Shown: positions 24,674-35,016, numbered from the stretch's first letter. The stretch is 64,000 bases of DNA from Jiangella ureilytica (GCF_004348545.1 NZ_SMKL01000024.1:1-64000); one strand, 5' to 3'. Numbers and translations are program-made. Notes: generated from the sequence alone by a model not told the origin.

Positions 24674-24724
24674 GACCCCGCCCGGCCGGGTGGGAGGCCC
24701 ACCCTACGGGCGGGCACCGACACC
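24674..24724. repeat. Intergenic repeat family D, copy 3
   Basis: Nearly identical to copy 2 (one base differs in the first 20, CTGGG versus CCGGG) and in the same orientation. It could end transcription of either neighbour through its 7-bp stem, but the conserved region is longer than the hairpin. Confidence 0.7.
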
Positions 24725-24763
24725 GTCGTGAGCCGAACGTCGCGGAGCTGAACCTGCGCCTCG

Positions 24764-25480
24764 TCAGACGGGCTCGGCGGTGAGGACGGACTCCTTGGCC
24801 TCGCCGCCGACCGCGTCGACGACGTAGCCGCGGGCGCCGTCGCGCTCGGCGTGGACGGCGGCCAGCTCCGTCCCGCGGTACAGCAGGCCGGCGCCGTCGT
24901 CGGTGGCGTACGAGGTGGGCAGGACGCCGTCGGCGACCATCCGGTGCAGGACGACGCGGCGCTCCTCCTCGGAGTCGTAGTGCACGCCGTTGCCGTACGG
25001 CAGCAGCGCGAGCCCGTCGGTGACCGCGCGCAATCGCGGCCCGAACGAGTCGGTCGGGCCGCCCGCGTGCCAGCAGATCGAGCCCGCCGACACGCCGGCC
25101 AGAACGACGCCGGCCTCCCACGCCTCGCGCATGACGTCGTCGAGGCCGTGCAGCCGCCACATCGCGAGCAGCCCCGCGACCGAGCCCCCGCCGACCCAGA
25201 GCACGTCCTGGGCCAGCACGTGCGCCCGGACGTCCTCGACGTTCGGCATCGGGAACAGGCTCAGGTGGGACACGTCGACCGACCAGCCCGCGAACGCGGC
25301 GTACGTGAGCTGGACGTAGCTCACGTTGTCGCCGGACGCCGTCGGCAGGAAGCACAGCTTGGGCCGATCGGCGCCGGTCAGCCGCAGCGCGAGCTTCGCC
25401 AGCCCCGCCGGCCGGAGGTTGTCGCGGGCGTCGCGGGCGAACCCGCCGCTGGTGGCGAGGATGGTCGGCGTGCGGGTCAT
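24764..25480 (-). CDS. Peptidase E-like protein (S51 family)
   Basis: A 238-residue member of the S51 dipeptidase family, class I amidotransferase-like fold. The nucleophile elbow is GVSAGSICW, giving the catalytic Ser. Before it comes WVGGGSVAGLLAMWR, and the start holds ILATSGGFARDARDN. PepE cleaves Asp-X dipeptides; actinobacterial relatives are annotated the same way, without much direct proof. The ATG overlaps the stop of the DedA-like gene (ATGA), so the two are cotranscribed. Confidence 0.88.
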   Translation of the reverse strand: MTRTPTILATSGGFARDARDNLRPAGLAKLALRLTGADRPKLCFLPTASGDNVSYVQLTYAAFAGWSVDVSHLSLFPMPNVEDVRAHVLAQDVLWVGGGSVAGLLAMWRLHGLDDVMREAWEAGVVLAGVSAGSICWHAGGPTDSFGPRLRAVTDGLALLPYGNGVHYDSEEERRVVLHRMVADGVLPTSYATDDGAGLLYRGTELAAVHAERDGARGYVVDAVGGEAKESVLTAEPV

Positions 25481-26007
25481 CGGGCCTCCTGGTCGTGGAC
25501 GAGCGTCTGTCGTGCCCGGCGGCGACGGTAGCTCAGGACGGCCGCGACCACGGCCAGCGCTCCCAGCACGACGGCGGCCGCGGCCAGCGGCGAGGCCGAC
25601 GCGACCTCGGCCGCGCCCCACACCACGCTCAGCCCGCCGACGGTCCAGACGACCGCCCACAGCGCCGACCCGACGAGCATCGCCGCCAGATAGCGGCCGA
25701 ACGGCATGCGGGTGGCGCCGGCGACCGCGTTGACGGCGGTCTGGACGCCGATGGTCAGGAACGACAGCGTGACGGCGGCCGGACCGTACCGCGCGACGAC
25801 CCGTTCGGCCCGGGCCAGGCGGTCGCGGCCGATGCGGTCGCCCCAGCGTGACCGCGCGATCCCCGTCCCGGCGGCGCGTCCCAGCCAGTAGGTCGCCTGG
25901 GCGCGCGCGACGACGATGCCGAACATCACCGCGATGCCGATCCAGAGGGGAAGTCCGAACGGGCTCTCGGGGGCGGCGAGCGGCGTGACCCCGTCCATGT
26001 CCGGCAT
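25477..26007 (-). CDS. DedA/VTT-domain membrane protein
   Basis: A 176-residue membrane protein with four to five hydrophobic segments: LPLWIGIAVMFGIVVARAQA, then a basic cytoplasmic loop, VTLSFLTIGVQTAVNAVAGATRMPFGRYLAAMLVGSALWAVVWTVGG, and two C-terminal helices before a basic tail. The MPFGRYLAAMLVGSALW stretch is typical of the VTT domain; DedA relatives move lipids or carriers across the membrane. ATG at 26007 is the best start; ATG at 25998 is also possible. The classical DedA arginine motif is weak, so the exact role is unclear. The stop overlaps the peptidase E start. Confidence 0.78.
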   Translation of the reverse strand: MPDMDGVTPLAAPESPFGLPLWIGIAVMFGIVVARAQATYWLGRAAGTGIARSRWGDRIGRDRLARAERVVARYGPAAVTLSFLTIGVQTAVNAVAGATRMPFGRYLAAMLVGSALWAVVWTVGGLSVVWGAAEVASASPLAAAAVVLGALAVVAAVLSYRRRRARQTLVHDQEAR

Positions 26008-26125
26008 CGTAGTCACCGTCGCGACACGCCCGACGAAGCATCCGGACCGATGTGTGACATCGGCCCTGCGGACTTGTGACACGGCCGATGAGGCATCCGG
26101 GCCCGAGGTTTGCAACGATGGGCCG

Positions 26126-28060
26126 ATGCAGGGTCTCGAGACTCCCGCGGGTTACACCGTCACCCGGCGGCTCGGCTCCGACGCGTCGGCCATGTTCCTC
26201 GCGCGAGAGGACGCGACCGGTGCGTCCGTCACCCTGCGTTTCGTCGGCCAGCCCGACCGCCAGGTGCGCGACCGCCTCCGGCTCTCCGCGGCGGCATTGC
26301 GCTCCGTCAATCACCCGCACGTCATCGAGTTCCTCGATATCGTCGACGGTCCCGGCGGCGTGGTCGTCGTGCTGGGCGCGGCCGAGGGCGGAAGCCTGGC
26401 CGGCATCATCGGCGCACGCGGCGTGCTGCCGGCCGGCGAGGTCGTGACGGCCTGCGCCCCGGTCGCCGAAGGGCTCACCGAGGTGCACCGCCGCGGGCTC
26501 GTCCACGGCGACCTCACGCTCGACGACATCGTCTTCAGCCTCGACGGCCGGCCCATGGTCGCCGGCATCGGGCTGGTCCAGGCCGGCATCCCGCTGCGGG
26601 TCGGCCAGCGCGCGCGGCCGGTGCCGCCCGAGGTCCAGGCCGGCTCGCCGCCCGGCCCGCCGGCCGATGTGTACGGGCTGGTCACGGCCGCCGTCGTCGC
26701 CCTGACGGGGTATCTGCCGTCCGCGCGGCTCTCGCTGCCCGCCGTCCCGCCGGCCACCCAGGCGCTGCTGGCCAGCGCGCTCGACCCCGTGCCCAACCGG
26801 CGTCCGCCCGCCAGCAGCATCGGCAACGTCTTCTTCGCCGTCGCCGACCCCGCACCGGTCGAGCTCGTCCTCGAAGAGGGCCACGCGACGACGGGCACCA
26901 TGCGGCCGGTCCTCGACGCCCCCGCCATGGGCGCCGACGACGACGTGGCCGCCTTCATGCGCCGCTCCACCGCCACCGGCCGCCGCGCCCGCCGCCGGGC
27001 CGAGTCCGGCGACCAGCGCGACGTCCCCGAGGTCGGCACGCCGGGCGCCATCGGCGGCCTGGTGGGGCCGGCGGGCGCGGCTGGCGCTGCCGGTGCCGCT
27101 GGCGCCGCCGGCGCTTCTGCGGCTCCGGGCGTGGGTGCGCCGCCCGTGCCGGGTGGCGCCGGGGCGAGCCCGACGGCGCCCACCGGGCCGATCCGCACGC
27201 CGCGCCGTGGCCGCCGTGGGCGGGGTGAGGCGACCCCGGCCGGCCCGGGCGGCGCGGGGCCGGGTGGCGCCGGGCCGGGTGGCGCTGGGCCGGGCGGTCC
27301 TGGCGGGCGTGGTCCCGGCGGCATCGACGACGGCGCCAACGTGCCGGTGCCCGACGGCGTGCTGCCGGGCGAGCGCCGCCGCGGCCGCAGCGCCGGCGAA
27401 GCTCTCGCCGCCGCGCCGGCCGCGAAGCAGTCGCGCCGCGGCCGTCCGCCCGCACCCGAGGACCCTGACGGCGGCACGAAGCGCAAGGACCGCCTCTGGA
27501 TCGTCAGCGCGCTGGTGGCATTGCTGCTGGTGGCGGGCGTGGCGATCGTCGGCTGGCGCATCTTCGGCGACGACACCCCGACGGCCGGCCCCGGCACCGG
27601 CTCCAGCCCCAGCGACACCGAGGCGTCGACCGACCTCTGCGGTGGGCCGCAGCCCGCGCCCACCGCGCCGCCGCCCGCCGTCACCGACTGGACGCAAGAG
27701 GTCCAGCGGCTGTACTCGCTGCGCGCGCAGGCGTTCGAGGAGAGCAACCCCGAGCTGCTCTGCGAGGTGCACGCCCCGACCAACTCCATCCTCGCCGACG
27801 ACGCCGAGCTCCTCGAGGAGTACGCCGACGCCGGGGTCCACACCGAGGGCCTCACCTTCGAGGTGGTCAACGCCGAACTGGTCTCGCAAGAGGGCGGCCG
27901 GGCGACGGTCACCATCACCCAGCGCATCCCCGACTACACGCTGGTCAACGAGGACGGCGAGGTCGAGCAGGAGATCGCCGGCACCGAGGACCAGACCTGG
28001 GACGCCGACCTCGTCGCCGTCGCCAACCCCGACGGCACCACGTCCTGGCGGTTCGGCTAG
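26126..28060 (+). CDS. Serine/threonine kinase-like membrane protein, probably a pseudokinase
   Basis: A 644-residue protein. Residues about 1-260 follow the Hanks kinase fold: YTVTRRLGSDASAMFLA (glycine loop), SVNHPHVIEFLDIVDGPGG, VAEGLTEVHRRGLVHGDLTLDDIVF and ADVYGLVTAAVVALTGYLP. Key catalytic residues are missing: the ATP-binding Lys strand reads ASVTLRFVG with no Lys, the HRD motif is HGD (His127), and DFG is replaced by AGIGL (146-150). A long Ala/Gly/Pro linker with collagen-like PGGAG repeats, a Lys/Arg patch and a single membrane helix (about 458-480) lead to an outside domain of about 140 residues of SnoaL/NTF2-like appearance. Probably a signalling or scaffold protein rather than an enzyme. 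Confidence 0.82.
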   Translation: MQGLETPAGYTVTRRLGSDASAMFLAREDATGASVTLRFVGQPDRQVRDRLRLSAAALRSVNHPHVIEFLDIVDGPGGVVVVLGAAEGGSLAGIIGARGVLPAGEVVTACAPVAEGLTEVHRRGLVHGDLTLDDIVFSLDGRPMVAGIGLVQAGIPLRVGQRARPVPPEVQAGSPPGPPADVYGLVTAAVVALTGYLPSARLSLPAVPPATQALLASALDPVPNRRPPASSIGNVFFAVADPAPVELVLEEGHATTGTMRPVLDAPAMGADDDVAAFMRRSTATGRRARRRAESGDQRDVPEVGTPGAIGGLVGPAGAAGAAGAAGAAGASAAPGVGAPPVPGGAGASPTAPTGPIRTPRRGRRGRGEATPAGPGGAGPGGAGPGGAGPGGPGGRGPGGIDDGANVPVPDGVLPGERRRGRSAGEALAAAPAAKQSRRGRPPAPEDPDGGTKRKDRLWIVSALVALLLVAGVAIVGWRIFGDDTPTAGPGTGSSPSDTEASTDLCGGPQPAPTAPPPAVTDWTQEVQRLYSLRAQAFEESNPELLCEVHAPTNSILADDAELLEEYADAGVHTEGLTFEVVNAELVSQEGGRATVTITQRIPDYTLVNEDGEVEQEIAGTEDQTWDADLVAVANPDGTTSWRFG

Positions 28061-28187
28061 TGCGCCGGAGTCGTGTGCCGAGCCGGTGGGTCAGCCCTTT
28101 GCTGTCTCGATCGACGAGGGTGCGCCTCGAGTCCGCGCCCTCGGCTCAACAGCACCAGGGGGCCCGCCATACGGCAGGAGCGCGCGC

Positions 28188-28235
28188 GATCATCGGCGAT
28201 CGACCACGCCAGGACGGGGTCGATCGCCGATGATC
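28188..28235. terminator. Perfect 18-bp inverted repeat downstream of the kinase-like gene
   Basis: GATCATCGGCGATCGACC (28188-28205) and GGTCGATCGCCGATGATC (28218-28235) are exact complements around a 12-nt loop. It lies between convergent gene ends, so a bidirectional terminator is plausible. The 15-mer GATCGCCGATGATCA at its right arm also occurs at 262-276, which suggests a repeat family instead. The remaining bases of this 249-bp gap show nothing else. Confidence 0.55.
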
Positions 28236-28309
28236 ACGGAGATCCACAGGTAGCGGCCAGCGGAACCAGCAGGTGGCTGGCAAGCGCGGCAGATCCCGGC
28301 GAGCCGGCG

Positions 28310-29200
28310 TCACAGAGCGGCGCGGATGATCTCGCGCACGTCCTCGTGGTCGAACGTGAACCCCGCCTCGGTCAATCTCGTGGGCAGGATCCGCAGGCTG
28401 CCCAGCAGTTCCGACGACGCCTCGCCGAGGGCGATCTGCAGGCCGATCCCCGGCACCGGCAGCAGCCGGGGCCGGTGCAGCTCGTGGGCCAGGACCCGGC
28501 TGAACTCGCCGTTGGACACCGGCGCCGGGCAGCAGACGTTGTACGGGCCCACGCACCCGTGCTGCTCGATCATGAACCGCAGCGCCCGGACCACGTCGTG
28601 CAGCGACACGGGGCTCCAGAACTGCTCCCCGTTGCCGAAGTGACCGCCCAGGCCCAGCCGGAACAGCGGCAGCAGCGGCTTCAGCGCCCCGCCGCCGGGC
28701 CCGATCACCAGGCCGAACCGAGGGTGGCAGACGGCGATGTCGGCGGCCCGGGCGGGGGCGGCGGCGTGCTCCCAGTCCTGGCACAGCCGCGCGAGGAAGC
28801 CGTCGCCGGCCTCGGACTCCTCGTCCAGCACCTCGCGGCCGCGGTCGGGGCCGTAGAAGCCCATGGCCGAGGCCGACACGAAGACCCGGGGCCGGGTCGA
28901 GAGCCCGGTCAGGGCCGACGCGAGCACCGTCGTCGAGCGGATGCGGCTGTGGTGGAGCTGCTTCTTGAACCGTCGCGTCCACCGCCGCGAGCCGACGTTG
29001 ATGCCGCCCAGGTGCACGACGGCCTCGACGCCGGCCATACGGGCCAGCGGGACCACGCCCTGCTCGGGGTCCCACTGTGCCTCGTCCGGGGCGGCCGGAC
29101 GGTGCCGGACCAGCCGCAGCACGTCGTGGCCGGCGGACTCCAGGCCCGCGACGAGCGCCGTGCCGATGAACCCGCTGGAACCCGCGACCGCGACCCGCAC
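28310..29200 (-). CDS. TIGR01777-family epimerase (SDR_a / YfcH-like)
   Basis: A 296-residue nucleotide-binding SDR-like protein. The Rossmann loop is VAVAGSSGFIGTALV, followed by HLGGINVGSRRWTRRFKKQ, SASAMGFYGPDRG and GPGGGALKPLLPLFRLGLGG. The C-terminal DUF1731 tail holds LLPVPGIGLQIALGEASSELLGS. Substrate unknown. The GTG start is 4 bp from the E2 gene stop, so it is the last gene of a leftward lpdA-E2 operon. Mycobacteria have a homologue in the same place (Rv2216 from memory). Confidence 0.92.
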   Translation of the reverse strand: MRVAVAGSSGFIGTALVAGLESAGHDVLRLVRHRPAAPDEAQWDPEQGVVPLARMAGVEAVVHLGGINVGSRRWTRRFKKQLHHSRIRSTTVLASALTGLSTRPRVFVSASAMGFYGPDRGREVLDEESEAGDGFLARLCQDWEHAAAPARAADIAVCHPRFGLVIGPGGGALKPLLPLFRLGLGGHFGNGEQFWSPVSLHDVVRALRFMIEQHGCVGPYNVCCPAPVSNGEFSRVLAHELHRPRLLPVPGIGLQIALGEASSELLGSLRILPTRLTEAGFTFDHEDVREIIRAAL

Positions 29201-29204
29201 GCGC

Positions 29205-31097
29205 TTACACGCCCAGGTCGGCCTCGAACGCCCCGCCCTCGAGCCGCTTCTTCACCGTGCCGAGGAACCGGGCGGCGTCGGCGCCGTCGATGAGCCGGTG
29301 GTCGTAGCTCAGCGCGAAGTACACCATGTGCCGCACGGCGATGGTCTCGCCCAGGTTGGGGTCGTCGATGACCATCGGACGCTTGACGACGGCGCCGGTG
29401 CCGAGGATGGCGACCTGCGGCTGGAAGAAGATCGGCGTGTCGAACAGCGCGCCGCGGCTGCCGGTGTTGGTCAGCGTGAACGTGCCGCCGGTGATCTCGT
29501 CGGGCGTCAGCTTGCCGGTGCGCGCCTTCTCGGCGACCTCGGCGATCTTGCGGGCCAGCCCGGCGATGTTGAGGTCGCCGGCGTCCTTCACGACGGGGAC
29601 CAGCAGGCCCTGCTCGGTGTCGACGGCGATGACGAGGTTCTCGCGGTCGTGGTAGGTGACCTCGCCCTTCTCGACGTCGATGGACGCGTTGATCTTCGGG
29701 TGCGCCTTGAGCGCCTCGACCGCGGCCTTCGCGAAGAACGGCAGGAACGACAGCTTGACGCCCTCGCGCTGGGCAAAGTCGCCCTTCAGGCGGTCGCGCA
29801 GCCGGGCCAGCGTGGTGATGTCGATCTCGATGACGGTGGTGAGCTGCGCGGTCTCTTGCAGCGACTCGTGCACGCGCTTGGCGATGACCTTGCGCATGCG
29901 GGTCAGCTTCTCGGTGGTGCCACGCAGCGGCGACGGCTCGACCGACTCGGCCGCCGCGGCGGGCTGGGCCGCCGGTGCGGGGGCCGACGGCGCCGGCTGT
30001 GCGGCGGCCGCCTTGGCGGCCTCGGCCGCGGCGAGCACGTCCTGCTTGCGGACCCGCCCGCCGACGCCGGTGCCCTGGACGCTGCCGAGGTCGACGTTGT
30101 GCTCGGCGGCCAGCTTGCGCACCAGCGGCGTGACGTACGTGGCGCCGTTGCCCGACGGGGCCGCGGCGGGCGCCGATGGAGCCGGAGCGGACGGCGGCGC
30201 CTGCGTGGCGGTGGCCTGCGGACCCTGGGTCTGCGCGGCCTGCGGCACCGGCTGCTCGGCCGGGGCCGCCTGAGCCGGCGCGGCCTGCTGCGGCGCGGGC
30301 GCCGCCTGCTGGGCCGGAGCCTCGTCCTGCGCCGGCGCGGACTCCTGTGCCGGAGCCGCGGGAGCGGGCGCGGCCGACGCGCCGTTGCCGCCGGCGGTGC
30401 CGACGAGCGCGAGCACGGCGCCGACCTCGACGGTCTCGTCCTCGGCGACCTTGATCTCGAGCAGCGTGCCGGCGACCGGCGACGGGATCTCGGTGTCGAC
30501 CTTGTCGGTGGAGATCTCGAGCAGTGGCTCGTCGACGGCGACCGTGTCGCCCGGCTGCTTGAGCCAGCGCGTGACCGTGCCCTCGGTGACGCTCTCGCCC
30601 AGCGCCGGCAGGGTGACCGGCGTGCTCTCGCCCGAGCCACCGGCGCCGTCGCCCGACGAGGCCGGCGCGGCCTCCGCGGCCGGTGCCTCCGCGGCCGGAG
30701 CGGCCTCCTCGGACGGTGCCTCCGCAGCCGGTGCCTCCACCTGGGCCGGAGCGTCCTCGGCCGGAGGGGCCTCCTCGGCGGACGGAGCCTCCTGCGTCGG
30801 AGCGGCCTCGGCCTGGGCCGGCTCCTGGCCGCCGCTGCCGCCGTCGCCGCTGGTCTCGCCCTCCTCGCCGATGACCGCCAGCTCGGCGCCGACCTCGACG
30901 GTCTCGTCCTCGGCAACCTTGATCTCGAGCAGCGTGCCGGCGACCGGCGACGGGATCTCGGTGTCGACCTTGTCGGTGGAGATCTCGAGCAGTGGCTCGT
31001 CGACGGCGACCGTGTCGCCCGGCTGCTTGAGCCAGCGCGTGACCGTGCCCTCGGTGACGCTCTCGCCGAGTGCGGGCAAGGTGACGGAGGTTGCCAT
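29205..31097 (-). CDS. Dihydrolipoamide acyltransferase, E2 of a 2-oxoacid dehydrogenase complex
   Basis: The E2 core that carries acyl groups on lipoyl arms and hands them to CoA (pyruvate or 2-oxoglutarate dehydrogenase; DlaT/SucB type). It has 630 residues. Two lipoyl domains have lipoylated lysines at about 43 and 199, each in [14 protein letters not shown], joined by Ala/Pro/Glu linkers. An E3-binding domain (about 318-356, [20 protein letters not shown]) and the catalytic domain with SYDHRLIDG (His near 600) follow. ATG has AGAGGA upstream. The two lipoyl domains are encoded by about 183 bp that differ at one base. lpdA is upstream on the same strand. Confidence 0.95.
   Translation of the reverse strand: MATSVTLPALGESVTEGTVTRWLKQPGDTVAVDEPLLEISTDKVDTEIPSPVAGTLLEIKVAEDETVEVGAELAVIGEEGETSGDGGSGGQEPAQAEAAPTQEAPSAEEAPPAEDAPAQVEAPAAEAPSEEAAPAAEAPAAEAAPASSGDGAGGSGESTPVTLPALGESVTEGTVTRWLKQPGDTVAVDEPLLEISTDKVDTEIPSPVAGTLLEIKVAEDETVEVGAVLALVGTAGGNGASAAPAPAAPAQESAPAQDEAPAQQAAPAPQQAAPAQAAPAEQPVPQAAQTQGPQATATQAPPSAPAPSAPAAAPSGNGATYVTPLVRKLAAEHNVDLGSVQGTGVGGRVRKQDVLAAAEAAKAAAAQPAPSAPAPAAQPAAAAESVEPSPLRGTTEKLTRMRKVIAKRVHESLQETAQLTTVIEIDITTLARLRDRLKGDFAQREGVKLSFLPFFAKAAVEALKAHPKINASIDVEKGEVTYHDRENLVIAVDTEQGLLVPVVKDAGDLNIAGLARKIAEVAEKARTGKLTPDEITGGTFTLTNTGSRGALFDTPIFFQPQVAILGTGAVVKRPMVIDDPNLGETIAVRHMVYFALSYDHRLIDGADAARFLGTVKKRLEGGAFEADLGV
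30417..30600 (-). repeat. Internal DNA repeat: second lipoyl domain of E2
   Basis: This stretch matches 30885-31068 with a single mismatch (GGCGACC versus GGCAACC), at an offset of 468 bp. It encodes the second lipoyl domain. Near-identity at synonymous sites points to recent duplication or gene conversion. Confidence 0.9.
30885..31068 (-). repeat. Internal DNA repeat: first lipoyl domain of E2
   Basis: Partner of 30417-30600. It encodes the first lipoyl domain of the same protein. Confidence 0.9.
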
Positions 31098-31165
31098 CGT
31101 CTGTCCTCTCGAGTCCTACATACCGTCTTCGCTACAAGGCCGAGGCAAGCTTATGCCCCGGCAGG

Positions 31166-32548
31166 TCAGCCGTGGACGTGCAACGGCTTGCCGGCGAGCG
31201 CCAGGTGCGCCTCGCCCAGGGCTTCGCTCTGGGTGGGGTGCGGGTGGATGAGCTGGGCGACCTCGTGCGGCATGGCCTCCCAGTTGTAGATGAGCTGGGC
31301 CTCGGCGATGAGCTCGCCGACCCGCGCGCCCACGAGGTGGATGCCGATGACCGGGCCGTCCTTCTCGCGCACGACCTTCGCGAAGCCCTGCGTCTTGAGG
31401 ATCTGGCTCTTGCCGTTGCCGGCGAGGTTGTACTCGAGCGCCTCGACCTTGTCGTCGCCCAGCCGCTCCTTGGCCTGCGCCTCGGTGAGCCCTACCGAGG
31501 CGACCTCGGGGTCGCAGTAGGTGACCTTGGGGATGCCGAGGTCGTCGACCGGAACCGGGTTCAGGCCGGCGATGTGCTCGGCCACGAAGATGCCGTGGGC
31601 GAAGCCGCGGTGCGCCAGCTGCAGGCCGGGGACGATGTCGCCGACGGCGTAGACGTTCGGCACTGACGTGCGCAGCCGCTCGTCGGTGACGACGAAGCCG
31701 CGGTCGAGCGTGACGCCGTTCTCCTCGTAGCCGAGGTTCTCGGTGACCGGGCCGCGGCCGACGGCGACCAGCAGCACCTCGGCGTCGATGGTCTCGCCGT
31801 TCTCGAGCGACACGGTGACGCCGTCGTCGCGCTTCTCGACGCCGGCGAACCGGACGCCGGTCTTGAAGCCGATGCCGCGCTTGCGGAACGTGCGCTCGAC
31901 CACCTTCGAGGCGGCCTCGTCCTCGGCCGGGACCAGCCGGGGGAGCGCCTCGACGATGGTGACCTCGGCGCCGAACGAGCGCCAGACGCTGGCGAACTCG
32001 ACGCCGATGACGCCGCCGCCGAGCACGACCACCGACGACGGCACGCGGTCGAGCGTGAGCGCCTCGTAGCTGCTGAGGACGTGGGTGCCGTCGATCTCGA
32101 GGCCGGGCAGCGTGCGGTTGCGCGACCCCGTGGCGAGGACGACGTTGCGGCCCTCGTAGCGGGTGCCGGCGACCTCGACGGCGTTGGGCGCGACGAGCGT
32201 GCCCTCGCCCTCGACGAACGTCACCTTGTTGGCCTTGACCAGGCCCTGCAGGCCCTTGTAGAGCCGTGCGACGATGCCGTCCTTGTAGGAGTTGACGCCC
32301 GGCATGTCGATGCCCTCGAACGAGGTCTTGACGCCGAACTGCTCGCTCTCGCGGGACTGGTCGGCCACCTCGGCGGCGTGCAGCAGCGCCTTGGTGGGGA
32401 TGCAGCCGTAGTGCAGGCAGGTGCCGCCGACCTTGTCCTTCTCGATCAGGGCGACGCTCAGTCCCAGCTCGCTGGCGCGGAACGCCGCGGCGTAGCCGCC
32501 GCTTCCGCCGCCGAGGATGAGGACGTCGAATGCGGCGGTGTCGGCCAC
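31166..32548 (-). CDS. lpdA: Dihydrolipoyl dehydrogenase (E3)
   Basis: The FAD enzyme that re-oxidises the lipoyl arm of E2 with NAD+. It has 460 residues. FAD loop GGGSGGYAAAFRA; redox-active disulfide in GGTCLHYGC (Cys44 and Cys49); NAD loop VVLGGGVIGVEFASVWRSFG; second FAD site NVYAVGDIVPG; and the C-terminal catalytic HPHPTQSE. The GTG start follows GAGGAGC. The gene lies 68 bp upstream of the E2 gene on the same strand, so E3-E2 would be coexpressed. The identity is firm. Confidence 0.97.
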   Translation of the reverse strand: MADTAAFDVLILGGGSGGYAAAFRASELGLSVALIEKDKVGGTCLHYGCIPTKALLHAAEVADQSRESEQFGVKTSFEGIDMPGVNSYKDGIVARLYKGLQGLVKANKVTFVEGEGTLVAPNAVEVAGTRYEGRNVVLATGSRNRTLPGLEIDGTHVLSSYEALTLDRVPSSVVVLGGGVIGVEFASVWRSFGAEVTIVEALPRLVPAEDEAASKVVERTFRKRGIGFKTGVRFAGVEKRDDGVTVSLENGETIDAEVLLVAVGRGPVTENLGYEENGVTLDRGFVVTDERLRTSVPNVYAVGDIVPGLQLAHRGFAHGIFVAEHIAGLNPVPVDDLGIPKVTYCDPEVASVGLTEAQAKERLGDDKVEALEYNLAGNGKSQILKTQGFAKVVREKDGPVIGIHLVGARVGELIAEAQLIYNWEAMPHEVAQLIHPHPTQSEALGEAHLALAGKPLHVHG

Positions 32549-32762
32549 GGTGGTGCTCCTCGATGTCGTCGGTGTCGTCGAGACGTCTGTCGCGGGTGGC
32601 TCCGGCCGGGATCGGCCCGCCGAAGCTCCTTCCACGTCAACAGCATCCTTCCATCCGCTGTTCCGACACCATTCACCGGACCGGGACGTTGCACTGTGGC
32701 GAGGTACTGTCGCGATACGGTCCTGGTTTCCACCAGGCGAACGAGACTCGGAGGTCGACACG

Positions 32763-33086
32763 ATGGGGTTGTTCCGGCGACGGCGGAAGAGCGCCGAGGG
32801 CAGCTTGGATCGCGCTGCCGACTCCGCCGACGTCAAGCACCTCGAGGAGTTCGCCCGGACCCGCCGGGGCGTCGAGGCGTTCGTCGAGCCGCCCACCACC
32901 ATGACGGCGACCACCGTCGTCTTCGTCGCCCACGACGGCGAGTGGACCCGCCGCCGGGTCCGCGACGCCGCCGCCGCGCACGGGCTGGCCCGCAAGCTGG
33001 GCATCCCCGCGTACGACGCGCAGGTCGTGGGCTACCCGCAGCGCATGCGCGACTGGAACCGCAAGAACGGCGGCCGCGGCGTCTGA
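32763..33086 (+). CDS. Conserved hypothetical protein, small and basic
   Basis: A 107-residue protein of unknown function. It starts with an Arg-rich patch (MGLFRRRRKSAEGS), then LEEFARTRRGVEAFVEPPTT, the strand TTVVFVAHDGEWTRRRV, and a C-terminal segment LARKLGIPAYDAQVVGYPQRMRDWNRKNG. The pattern of a short sheet with conserved Gly/Pro looks like a genuine small domain; similar proteins are found across actinobacteria, often mislabelled oxidoreductase. It is divergent from lpdA. No membrane helix or cofactor site is visible. Confidence 0.75.
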   Translation: MGLFRRRRKSAEGSLDRAADSADVKHLEEFARTRRGVEAFVEPPTTMTATTVVFVAHDGEWTRRRVRDAAAAHGLARKLGIPAYDAQVVGYPQRMRDWNRKNGGRGV

Positions 33087-33110
33087 GCGCCGGCGACCGC
33101 CGTCCTCCGC

Positions 33111-33240
33111 CGTCCCCCTGCTGCATCCATTGTCGGCAGCGCGAGAGGCCGCCTCAAGCGGACCGACGGCGCTTCGCACGAGAGAGGGACCGCTTGACCC
33201 GACCTCTCGCGCCACCGCTACAGCAGCCATCAGGGGGACG
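33111..33240. repeat. Palindromic intergenic repeat, copy C
   Basis: A 130-bp palindromic element bounded exactly by CGTCCCCCTG (33111) and CAGGGGGACG (ending 33240). Inside are GCGCGAGAGGCCGCCTCAAG and the matching GACCTCTCGCGC arm, and TCAAGCGGACC / GGACCGCTTGA. The end tags and the TCAAGCGG core are shared with copies A and B, while the arms between them differ but still pair within each copy. Confidence 0.7.
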
Positions 33241-33371
33241 CCCGAAAGAATGCGCGTGGCCCCTAGATCCGCTGTGCGTTGGGCCGGTCTGGCCGCTGAC
33301 GGCTGCGATGGGGCGTGGCGACCAGTCCCGCCGGATGACGTCTCGCCGGCCGCGCACTGATACCCGGGAAT

Positions 33372-33447
33372 CCGCCGGATACTCGCGAAACCGGTGCTTG
33401 GCGACCCCATTGCGGCGCTAAGCGCCGGTCTCGCGAGTATCCGCCGG
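33372..33447. repeat. 23-bp imperfect inverted repeat downstream of pepA
   Basis: Left arm 33372-33394 and right arm 33425-33447 match as reverse complements at 21 of 23 positions, around a 30-nt loop; both hold ATACTCGCGA or its complement. It lies 16 bp after the pepA stop on the minus strand, so it may end that transcript. Confidence 0.65.
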
Positions 33448-33462
33448 TTTCGCGGAGCGACG

Positions 33463-34962
<1,500 letters not shown>

Positions 34963-35016
34963 GGTTCTCCTGACGGTCGCGCGTTTCAGACGATTCCGCC
35001 CGATGCTACCGCCGGG

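Larger units (their letters stand above)
33087..33462. other. 376-bp gene-free interval with two inverted-repeat structures
   Basis: No credible coding sequence. It holds palindromic repeat copy C (33111-33240), about 130 bp of unremarkable sequence, and a second large inverted repeat at 33372-33447 next to the end of pepA. Confidence 0.7.

Noticed and set aside
24764-27889. A 1041-residue minus-strand frame ending in peptidase E
   Set aside because: Residues before MTRTPTILATSGG are antisense to the kinase-like gene and out of frame with the DedA-like gene; peptidase E starts at 25480.
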